Source: DAINPP01 sp036743375
Lineage (GTDB): Bacteria > Thermotogota > Thermotogae > MWEM01
Assembly: GCA_036743375.1 (NCBI GenBank)
Contig: DAINPP010000092.1
Span: 1-5,019, forward strand
Length of the DNA stretch: 5,019 nucleotides
Direction of reading: 5' to 3'
Below, one piece after another: positions 1-5,019 of the stretch. Position numbers and translations under genes: made by a program. How positions within the stretch are numbered: the stretch's first letter is position 1; each line of letters begins with the position of its first letter. The notes under the pieces were generated by a model. The model saw only the letters and a program-made list of their open reading frames with translations. It did no database searches and was not told the origin of the DNA.

Positions 1-258
1 ATCCGTCATCATCATGAAAAATTCGACGGCAGCGGCTATCCCGACGGTCTCGCAGGCGAGCAGATCCCCTTTGAATCCAGAATTCTCGCGCTGGCCGATT
101 CATGGGACGCCATGGTCTCGGAAAGGGTCTACAAGCGGGGGATCAAAAGAGAAGAGGCCGTTGCCGATTTCAGAAGGAACGCGGGGAAGCAGTTTGACCC
201 ATCACTCGTAGAAAAATGGCTGGCATTTATACTCAAAGAAGATAAGACTGTGAAATGA
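1..258 (+). CDS. HD-GYP domain protein, C-terminal end (partial; probable cyclic-di-GMP phosphodiesterase)
   Basis: This is reading frame 1, open from the window edge to TGA at 256-258, giving the last 85 residues of a longer protein. The fragment opens with HHHEKFDGSGYP, the HHE and GYP signature of HD-GYP domains. These are cytoplasmic metal-dependent phosphodiesterases that hydrolyse cyclic-di-GMP. LALADSWDAMVSERVYK follows, matching the family's ADxxDAMxSxRxY block. The Asp of ALAD lies 28 residues after the second His of HHE, the spacing expected of the last metal ligand. GKQFDP near residues 63-68 matches the usual hFDP element before the final helix. The residue before Tyr in the R-x-Y segment is Val where Pro is usual. 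The HD motif itself and any N-terminal sensor or receiver domain lie outside the window, so enzymatic competence cannot be judged. The family call is confident; the fused partner domains are unknown. Confidence 0.93.
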   Translation: MRHHHEKFDGSGYPDGLAGEQIPFESRILALADSWDAMVSERVYKRGIKREEAVADFRRNAGKQFDPSLVEKWLAFILKEDKTVK

Positions 259-318
259 AAGAAACTATGATGATTTAACGACTCCACTATGTAACTGACG
301 GAACAGATTTATCTGACC

Positions 319-326
319 AAAGGAGA
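319..326 (+). promoter_or_regulatory. Shine-Dalgarno site fixing a TTG start
   Basis: AAAGGAGA is an almost complete anti-16S complement, with GGAG ending 7 bases before TTG at 333-335. It decides the start of the kinase. The next in-frame ATG (codon 14) lies inside the N-terminal hydrophobic helix and has no such site. Confidence 0.85.
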
Positions 327-332
327 ACACTT

Positions 333-3050
333 TTGAAAAAGTATTTGAAACCGGCAGCCGTCGGGTTAACGATGTTCGCGGGACTCGTTTTTATCATCAT
401 CCTGTTTTATACCTCAAGCGATATGCGGCCGATATTCGGGGAATGGGAGCTTGAAAAAAACGATATTCTGACATCTGTCACGTTCCCCGTTTCCGAAGAA
501 TTAAGGGAGGATGATTTCATCATCCTGAGAAAGACCTTTGAAATGACTCCCCTGTACGATCGACTGACCTTCACGATATATCCCACCATCCGAAATGCCG
601 ACGTCTACATCAACGGGGAATATGCCTTCAAGATGGATTCGCTGGAAAAGATGAATGAAAATCCGCCCCCGTATATCTTTCTCACCTATCAGCTCCCGGA
701 GAGGTTTCGGGATCAGACCATCACACTCGAGATAAGGGCATATGGCCCACAGACGATCTATTTCGGCTATTATCCGATGCTGGCAAATCCCCAGATCCTT
801 AAGACGGTCTATATCCGTTCGAAAATTCTTGAATCCGACGTCTATATCTTCGCCATGGGCATGCAGGGTATTCTATCCTTCCTCATGATCTCCATAGCCC
901 TCAGTGCCCGTCAGGAACACAGGGCGTATTTTCGTATCGGTCTCGGCATACTGATACAGATTTTCTATCTGTTAAACTCGGTCATCGCCTTTAATCTGAA
1001 CTACTCCCTATCATCCGGAATGTTTTCATTTGTGCTGCCGATGGTACTAATCACCTCATTCACCTTCATCTATCAGGGTCTTGAAGTGTTCATGACACAG
1101 ACGTTGAAATACACCCGACATCTCGTCAGGATCATCCCCCTCTTAGGTCTGCTGTATGCCTTGATCCCGTTATCAGAATCGCTCAAGGCACATCTTATCG
1201 CCATCTATTTCATCGCCATCACCTGTCTCATGATCTTCATAGCCGTCAGAAAAGGCCGGAACAGCCTGCTGACTCATTCGCTGTATCTGATGCTGTTTAC
1301 AACGATCTACGATTTTTATATCCGCGAATCGATCAGCATCTTTCCGATGCCGGCCCTGCAAACCTACGCCATCATCGTGCTGAATTTCATCTTCGGCTCC
1401 TTTTTTGCCTACACGTTCATTGCCGCCTATAAAAGAGAACGCGATCTCAGAATGGATCTTGCCGAGTCCTACGAGGAGATTCACACCTCAAACGAGGAGC
1501 TTGAGGACTCCTATCAGGAGATAGAGGGACTCAACAATTCACTCGAACAGAAGGTGAAGGAAAGAACGGAGGCCCTTGACCTGACCATCAAGGATCTGAA
1601 GATGATACTCGACAACACGGATGAGGGATTTCTCACACTCGACAAACTTCAGCGGGCGGAAGATACCTACAGCAGCGAATGCGAGCGAATCTTCGGTTGT
1701 CCACCCGTTGGCATCAAATTCTCAAAGCTGCTGTATCCGGAGGCAGCCGAAGGGGAGCAGGCGGCCTTCATCGATGAGATCATCACCGCCATACAGGGTG
1801 AGCCGGGTGATCTCAGGAGGGATGCCTATCTGTCTTTGCTTCCGGAAGAAAAGACGATCAACGGCTTGTACGTCGAGCTGGAATACAAATGGATCGATGA
1901 TGCCATCCCGGGTGAAAAGCAGCTCATGATCATGCTCAGGGACATGACTTCCAAACATGAACTGGAAAACAGGATAGAACTCGAACGCAACAACCTGTCC
2001 AAGATCGTGAAGATCATGCTGAATCTCGAGGAATTCATGCGCATCGACACGGATTACAGACAGTTTATGGAGGTAGAAGTCTTCAACGTCATCGATGAGT
2101 CCGCCACTTTTCTCAGGACTATCACCTTTATCAAGCGCAGGGTGCACACCTTCAAGGGAAACCTTGCGAGTTTCGGCCTCTCTTCGATAGCCGCCAAACT
2201 GCATCTGCTTGAAGATGACCTGTCTGCACTCATGCAGGAAAAGGAACTTTCCGAATCAGAACAAACCGAACGCATCCGACGCCTCTTCAGGGAAAGAAAT
2301 ACCGTCGAATGGCTCAGTGAGGAAGAAGAACTGATCAAGGAGGATATCTCAACGGACATCTTCCGTGAAGAACGATTCTACCGGGTTTACCCGGAACAGC
2401 TCGACACCCTGAAGAAGAGACTGAACGAGATTCTCCCGAAAGAACTCATCGAACCGGTTCGGGAAGAGGTCATGAAGATAGAATACAGAAGCCTGAAAGA
2501 ACTCTTCAACTATTACCGCTTCGTCGTGGAAAATCTCTGTGAGAAGCTTGGAAAGACCGTTAATCCCCTTCGTATACAGGGAAATAATTATTACGTGGAT
2601 ACCGACAGGTTCGACAAATGGATCGGCAGTCTCATCCACATCTTCAGAAACTGTATTGATCACGGAATCGAAAATGCCGACGAACGTATCCTCGCCGGAA
2701 AATCCGAATACGGACAGATCATCGTGGACATCCGGAAGAGAAACACGGAACTCATCATAGAGATATCCGACGACGGACGGGGAATTGATACGGAAAGAGT
2801 GGGAAAGGAAGCGGTAAGAAGAGAGCTGCTGACCGAGACTGAGCGTCAGGCCATGACGCAGGAGCAGCTGCTGAACATCGTCTTCCTCGATGGATTCTCC
2901 ACCAAAGAGGAAGCGACACTCATCTCCGGAAGAGGCGTCGGTCTTTCCAGCGTCAGGGAGGAATGGGAGGAACTCGGCGGAACACTTCACCTCATTTCCG
3001 AAAAGGGAAAGGGAACGACCTTCATCTTCACTCTCAAGCTACCGAATTAA
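333..3050 (+). CDS. 7TM sensor histidine kinase with PAS-like, internal Hpt and CheA-like ATPase domains
   Basis: This 905-residue protein starts at TTG. Residues 8-27 are a signal-anchor helix. Residues 28-165 form an extracytoplasmic beta-rich domain resembling the DISMED-type sensors fused to 7TM receptors. Seven hydrophobic segments follow at about 167-191, 200-220, 229-249, 263-280, 286-305, 312-330 and 343-366. Residues 370-425 are a coiled coil with a 14-residue repeat (SYEEI and SYQEI). Residues 422-545 look PAS-like (ILDNTDEGFLTLD, SSECERIFG). An Hpt domain spans about 555-660, with HTFKGNLASFGL matching H-x-x-K-G...G, so His605 is the likely phosphorylated residue. The C-terminal ATPase is CheA-like: N box IHIFRNCIDHGIE (Asn773), G1 DDGRGID (813-819), GFSTKEE (854-860) and G2 SGRGVGL (865-871). 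There is no HisKA H-box, no CheW-like domain and no receiver domain, so phosphate should pass to a separate protein. The inferred role is a membrane sensor kinase that autophosphorylates on its Hpt domain. The ligand is unknown. No terminator separates it from the HD-GYP gene 74 bases upstream. Confidence 0.93.
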   Translation: MKKYLKPAAVGLTMFAGLVFIIILFYTSSDMRPIFGEWELEKNDILTSVTFPVSEELREDDFIILRKTFEMTPLYDRLTFTIYPTIRNADVYINGEYAFKMDSLEKMNENPPPYIFLTYQLPERFRDQTITLEIRAYGPQTIYFGYYPMLANPQILKTVYIRSKILESDVYIFAMGMQGILSFLMISIALSARQEHRAYFRIGLGILIQIFYLLNSVIAFNLNYSLSSGMFSFVLPMVLITSFTFIYQGLEVFMTQTLKYTRHLVRIIPLLGLLYALIPLSESLKAHLIAIYFIAITCLMIFIAVRKGRNSLLTHSLYLMLFTTIYDFYIRESISIFPMPALQTYAIIVLNFIFGSFFAYTFIAAYKRERDLRMDLAESYEEIHTSNEELEDSYQEIEGLNNSLEQKVKERTEALDLTIKDLKMILDNTDEGFLTLDKLQRAEDTYSSECERIFGCPPVGIKFSKLLYPEAAEGEQAAFIDEIITAIQGEPGDLRRDAYLSLLPEEKTINGLYVELEYKWIDDAIPGEKQLMIMLRDMTSKHELENRIELERNNLSKIVKIMLNLEEFMRIDTDYRQFMEVEVFNVIDESATFLRTITFIKRRVHTFKGNLASFGLSSIAAKLHLLEDDLSALMQEKELSESEQTERIRRLFRERNTVEWLSEEEELIKEDISTDIFREERFYRVYPEQLDTLKKRLNEILPKELIEPVREEVMKIEYRSLKELFNYYRFVVENLCEKLGKTVNPLRIQGNNYYVDTDRFDKWIGSLIHIFRNCIDHGIENADERILAGKSEYGQIIVDIRKRNTELIIEISDDGRGIDTERVGKEAVRRELLTETERQAMTQEQLLNIVFLDGFSTKEEATLISGRGVGLSSVREEWEELGGTLHLISEKGKGTTFIFTLKLPN

Positions 3051-3085
3051 AGCACTTCCTATAATTTCACAGTCATTCTGGAGTT

Positions 3086-3129
3086 ATCCGGCGATCTCCG
3101 AAAAAGTTTGCCGGATCTTTTATTTTTAT
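3086..3129 (+). terminator. Rho-independent terminator after the kinase gene
   Basis: ATCCGGC (3086-3092) pairs perfectly with GCCGGAT (3110-3116) across a 17-base loop, followed by the T-rich run CTTTTATTTTTAT. It sits 35 bases after the kinase stop codon and has no T-tract on the other strand. It should isolate the kinase transcript from the replication genes. The stem is short (7 bp, 5 of them G-C), so it may leak. Confidence 0.75.
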
Positions 3130-3139
3130 AAATTTCTCC

Positions 3140-3167
3140 TTGACAAGAACACACATTTCGTGATAAA
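3140..3167 (+). promoter_or_regulatory. Sigma70-type promoter for the initiator-loader operon
   Basis: TTGACA at 3140-3145 is a perfect -35 consensus. GATAAA at 3162-3167 matches 4 of 6 positions of the -10 consensus, with a 16-base spacer. An alternative -10, TAAACT at 3165-3170, would need a long 19-base spacer. The site lies just after the kinase terminator and would start transcription around 3174, about 35 bases before the TTG start codon. Confidence 0.65.
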
Positions 3168-3176
3168 CTTTTCACG
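3159..3176. promoter_or_regulatory. Inverted repeat over the -10 region, possible operator
   Basis: CGTGATAAACTTTTCACG has 5-bp arms (CGTGA and TCACG) around 8 bases and covers the putative -10 box and transcription start. The position suits a repressor site, possibly for autoregulation by the winged-helix protein encoded just downstream. The arms are short and could arise by chance. The 8-base spacing does not match a CRP site (6 bases). Confidence 0.3.
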
Positions 3177-3195
3177 GGTAGGTATTGGGTAAAAC

Positions 3196-3203
3196 AAAGG
3201 AGA
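3196..3203 (+). promoter_or_regulatory. Shine-Dalgarno site fixing a TTG start
   Basis: AAAGGAGA has GGAG ending 7 bases before TTG at 3210-3212, the same arrangement as at the kinase gene. The in-frame ATG at 3219 would be 16 bases away, too far, so TTG is preferred. Confidence 0.82.
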
Positions 3204-3209
3204 ATAAAA

Positions 3210-4124
3210 TTGAATTACATGGAACTCATGAACAGATTCTGGCTGATCAACCTGGAGGCAAACTTCACAGGGACTCAGGCCAAGCTTTATTTTGCACTGC
3301 TCGATATCGCAAACAGATTCTACTGGGAAAAAGAGGAACTTTCCATCCCCCTCATCGAACTCTGTTCCAAGACCAACTGCTCCAAACGGGCGGTGCTTGA
3401 TGCGAGAAAAAGGCTGGAGGAACACGGGCTGATCCAGGTCACAAAGGGATTTGGAAACAAGCGCTCGGCCGTTATCCGCATAATGGATGTACCAAAGGAC
3501 AGTAAGCACACGGATTCACAGGGTAAAACGGGACAAGCCGATTCATCCGGCAGAAGTAGCGCCGGAACAGTCGTGAAGCAAAAAGCCGCCATTGGTGAAC
3601 CCACTCCGAAACCAGAAGTGATACCGAACGCTTCACCGAACACTGCCCCCTATAAAAGACAAGACAAAGATAAAGAAAAGACAAGACACTATTCCTCATC
3701 ACCACGTTTTGTGAAACAGAAGGACGGGCAATCTGTGGAGCTGAGACAGCTCAAACAGGAGGAGGAGGAATTATGCCGAACCGTTCTCAACGGTTATCAG
3801 TCCATCTGCACCTCCCTTCATCGGGTCTACCGGCTGACCGATGAGCGAAAGCGGGCCATAAGAAAGCTAAACCGGTATTTCAGTTCTCCGGATGAGTGGG
3901 AGCGCTATTTCTTCAAACTGTCGGATACGCCGTTCATCACCGACGGCACAAACGGCTGGAAGGCTGATTTCGACTGGATCCTCGAAGAAAGAAACTATAT
4001 TCGTGTCATGGAAGACCGGTTCTATGAGAAAAAGAAAGTGGCCGCCGACCGATACGTGAAACAGAAGCGGATCGTACTCGACGACAACGCGATGCTCATG
4101 AAGCAGTTCGGGCTCGGGATGTGA
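3210..4124 (+). CDS. Replication initiator / replisome-organizer-like protein (winged helix plus C-terminal helical domain)
   Basis: This 304-residue cytoplasmic protein starts at TTG. Residues about 18-93 form a winged helix: GTQAKLYFALLDIANRFYW, then a helix-turn-helix in IELCSKTNCSKRAVLDARKRL (49-69), then HGLIQVTKGFGNKRSAVIRI as the wing. This layout is common in phage replication initiators and DnaD-type N-termini. Residues about 95-170 are a low-complexity linker rich in Lys, Ser, Pro and Thr. Residues about 190-271 are a helical domain ending in NGWKADFDWIL (248-258) and YIRVMEDRF (263-271). That pattern resembles the W-K-x-x-F-D-W-L...F-I-K-V-L-E-G ending of phage and Firmicute-type replication proteins. 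The stop overlaps the start of a DnaC-like helicase loader, which strongly supports a role in origin recognition and primosome assembly. Direct DNA repeats lie in the linker-coding part. Assignment rests on motif recognition, and no exact family name is claimed. A plain winged-helix regulator is less likely given the partner. Confidence 0.75.
   Translation: MNYMELMNRFWLINLEANFTGTQAKLYFALLDIANRFYWEKEELSIPLIELCSKTNCSKRAVLDARKRLEEHGLIQVTKGFGNKRSAVIRIMDVPKDSKHTDSQGKTGQADSSGRSSAGTVVKQKAAIGEPTPKPEVIPNASPNTAPYKRQDKDKEKTRHYSSSPRFVKQKDGQSVELRQLKQEEEELCRTVLNGYQSICTSLHRVYRLTDERKRAIRKLNRYFSSPDEWERYFFKLSDTPFITDGTNGWKADFDWILEERNYIRVMEDRFYEKKKVAADRYVKQKRIVLDDNAMLMKQFGLGM
3623..3641 (+). repeat. Two ACCGAAC direct repeats at 12-bp pitch, inside the initiator gene
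   Basis: ACCGAAC occurs at 3623-3629 and 3635-3641. A related CTCCGAAACC lies just upstream at 3604-3613. The 12-bp pitch is a whole number of codons, so it could partly reflect codon choice (PNASPN). It matters mainly because it is next to the longer repeat at 3654-3688. Confidence 0.45.
3654..3688 (+). repeat. Perfect 13-bp direct repeat at 22-bp pitch in a purine-rich tract (iteron-like)
   Basis: AAAAGACAAGACA occurs at 3654-3666 and again, identical, at 3676-3688. The starts are 22 bp apart, about two helical turns. Since 22 is not a multiple of 3, the copies are read in different frames (KRQD and KTR) and the repeat is not a by-product of a protein repeat. The whole stretch 3652-3690 is almost all purine on this strand and A-rich. 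This arrangement recalls the lambda origin, where iterons and an A+T-rich purine/pyrimidine-biased stretch sit inside the initiator gene. Chance duplication in low-complexity sequence remains possible. Confidence 0.6.
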
Positions 4125-4837
4125 GGGAAATGATCGTCAGATATAAAAAACCCGATTTCCCGAAGGCGTATGAGCTCTGCAAGGCGAACTGTCCGGGACC
4201 CGAAAGATGTCAGAAGAACGGACTCATGTTCTATGAGGTGTATTTTTACAGATGTCCCATCTATGACGGGCATATCCGGACACGGAAGATTCAGAAAAAG
4301 ATACGGCAGTCGATCCCGGAAGAACTTAAAGACGCCACGCTTGAGAATTATCTCCCGCAGAATGATTCCCAGAAGATGCTGCTCAATATCATCGGCCGCT
4401 ATTTCGAGAAAGAGGCCTGGAAAGAGGGCAAAGGCCTCATCATATGCGGTCCGAACGGGGTCGGCAAGACGCATGTCGCCTGTTCCATCTACCGGAAACT
4501 CATCAGCTCAGGCGTTACAACCCTCTTCTCAAGGCCAAACATGCACGGGACTTATCAGGAGATCGAAAAATACTACCAGACACTCGAAACGCCAAAAGTC
4601 CTCATTTATGACGATTTTGGCCCCGAGCTTGAAAAAGACTTCATCATCAACCACCTTTTTCAGCTCATCGACCGAAGAAGTTACTCACAGAAGGGACTCA
4701 TCGGAACCACGAACCTGAAAAAGAATGCCCTCGAAGAGGCCTTCGGCCCAAGGATCTTTTCCAGGCTCAACAAGGCTCATTATATTCTTGAAATCGAAGG
4801 TGACGATTACAGGACTGTCAACCGGAAGCTGTTTTAA
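4121..4837 (+). CDS. DnaC/DnaI-type AAA+ replicative helicase loader
   Basis: This 238-residue ATPase is expected to load the DnaB-type helicase at an origin or restarted fork. The N-terminal part carries four cysteines (C20, C24, C30, C45) that may bind zinc. DATLENYLPQ (71-80) matches the ATFENF-like lead-in of DnaC/IstB-family ATPases. The AAA+ core shows Walker A GPNGVGKT (110-117), Walker B VLIYDDFG (160-167), sensor 1 GTTN (195-198), an arginine-finger region PRIFSRL (210-216) and a DDYR ending (228-231) in the sensor-2 position. Length is close to that of E. coli DnaC. IstB is a less likely identity because no transposase is adjacent and the neighbour is initiator-like. The GTG start overlaps the preceding stop (4121-4124), implying translational coupling. 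ATG at 4130 is an alternative, but its GAGGG is only 2 bases away, too close for normal Shine-Dalgarno use. No gene symbol is given because orthology to dnaC or dnaI is unproven. Confidence 0.88.
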   Translation: MREMIVRYKKPDFPKAYELCKANCPGPERCQKNGLMFYEVYFYRCPIYDGHIRTRKIQKKIRQSIPEELKDATLENYLPQNDSQKMLLNIIGRYFEKEAWKEGKGLIICGPNGVGKTHVACSIYRKLISSGVTTLFSRPNMHGTYQEIEKYYQTLETPKVLIYDDFGPELEKDFIINHLFQLIDRRSYSQKGLIGTTNLKKNALEEAFGPRIFSRLNKAHYILEIEGDDYRTVNRKLF

Positions 4838-4867
4838 GTTAAGGCCTGAGATGCACCGGACCAATAA

Positions 4868-4905
4868 AAGACACGGGGAAGTTCTATGGAATTTCCCCGT
4901 GTCTT
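4868..4905. terminator. Long hairpin terminator between convergent genes
   Basis: AAGACACGGGGAA (4868-4880) pairs perfectly with TTCCCCGTGTCTT (4893-4905). The stem extends inward through GTTC/GAAT (one G-T pair) to 17 bp with a TATG tetraloop. On the minus strand the arm is followed by a good T-tract (CTTTTATTGG). On the plus strand only TTAT follows. It should therefore work best for the gene entering from the right, and may also end the loader transcript from the left. Confidence 0.8.
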
Positions 4906-4951
4906 ATCAATCGCTGATCCTGTTGCTTTATTTACCGGTATGTCCCATCGG

Positions 4952-5019
4952 TCATAGCCCGTCGTCCGTCCCGAGCTTCACAAAGCTGCCGTCCCCTTCC
5001 GGATCGACGTAAAGCACCG
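4952..5019 (-). CDS. C-terminal tip of a convergent gene of unknown function (partial)
   Basis: On the minus strand one frame runs in from the window edge and stops at TGA (4954-4952). Its last 21 residues include LYVDPEGDGSFVKLGTDDG, a plausible protein-like composition. The competing minus-strand frame through this stretch is Arg-rich and looks out of phase. The stop lies 46 bases before a hairpin whose T-tract faces this direction, which supports a real gene end. Too little is visible to name a product. The fragment is short, so it could still be a chance open frame. Confidence 0.5.
   Translation of the reverse strand, partial: VLYVDPEGDGSFVKLGTDDGL

Noticed and set aside
14..211. Plus-strand open frame of 65 codons
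   Set aside because: It overlaps the HD-GYP fragment in another frame; its composition (Ser/Arg/Pro-rich) is typical of an off-frame shadow and the HD-GYP motifs are unmistakable in frame 1.
304..315. Small palindrome CAGATTTATCTG just upstream of the kinase Shine-Dalgarno site
   Set aside because: Arms of 5 bp with a 2-base centre are too short for a hairpin, and such a palindrome is easily found by chance; no promoter could be placed near it in the 74-base gap.
2349..2990. Minus-strand open frame of 213 codons opposite the kinase ATPase region
   Set aside because: It is entirely antisense to well-conserved Hpt-kinase ATPase motifs, has no recognisable domain or ribosome-binding site, and several similar minus-strand frames occur along the same gene, as expected from its codon bias.
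3573..3636. 7-bp inverted repeat GTGAAGC / GCTTCAC inside the initiator gene
   Set aside because: The arms are short and about 50 bases apart, so chance occurrence is likely; not used as support for the origin proposal.
4170..4718. Plus-strand open frame of 182 codons inside the loader gene
   Set aside because: It is Arg/Ser-rich and lies wholly within the AAA+ loader, whose Walker A, Walker B and sensor motifs fix the true frame.
4725..5012. Plus-strand open frame of 95 codons spanning the loader end and the terminator
   Set aside because: It starts in another frame of the loader, runs through a 17-bp terminator hairpin, and has no ribosome-binding site or family resemblance.

Overview
This window looks like ordinary bacterial chromosome carrying an unusual replication cassette. 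Genes are dense, Shine-Dalgarno sites are strong (AAAGGAG), base composition looks roughly balanced, and initiation codons are TTG and GTG. The pairing of an HD-GYP protein with a large 7TM/Hpt/ATPase sensor kinase would suit a spirochaete such as a Spirochaeta-like genus, or another signalling-rich free-living bacterium. That placement is a low-confidence inference, since no rRNA or marker gene is present.

Layout: (1) 1-258 (+) is the C-terminal end of an HD-GYP cyclic-di-GMP phosphodiesterase, cut by the window edge. (2) 333-3050 (+) is a 905-residue membrane sensor kinase. It has a signal-anchor helix, an extracytoplasmic domain, seven membrane helices, a coiled coil, a PAS-like domain, an internal Hpt domain and a CheA-like ATPase domain. 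(3) 3051-3209 is a regulatory gap with a rho-independent terminator for the kinase, then a sigma70-type promoter overlapped by an inverted repeat. (4) 3210-4124 (+) is a replication-initiator-like protein with a winged-helix N-terminus, a charged linker and a replisome-organizer-like C-terminal domain. (5) 4121-4837 (+), overlapping the previous gene by 4 bases, is a DnaC/DnaI-type AAA+ helicase loader. (6) 4838-4951 holds a 17-bp-stem hairpin terminator. (7) 4952-5019 (-) is the probable C-terminal tip of a convergent gene running off the window.

How they work together: the first two genes form a signalling pair, perhaps an operon because no terminator is visible between them. The kinase has no receiver domain or response regulator in view, and the upstream HD-GYP protein could be its target if its missing N-terminus carries a receiver. 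The next two genes form an initiator plus helicase-loader unit, analogous in logic to phage lambda O/P or to DnaD/DnaI of Firmicutes, with its own promoter. The most interesting sequence-level signal is a set of direct DNA repeats in the linker-coding part of the initiator gene. It includes a perfect 13-bp repeat at 22-bp pitch that is out of codon phase, followed and overlapped by a purine-rich A-tract. This is what a replication origin embedded in its own initiator gene would look like.
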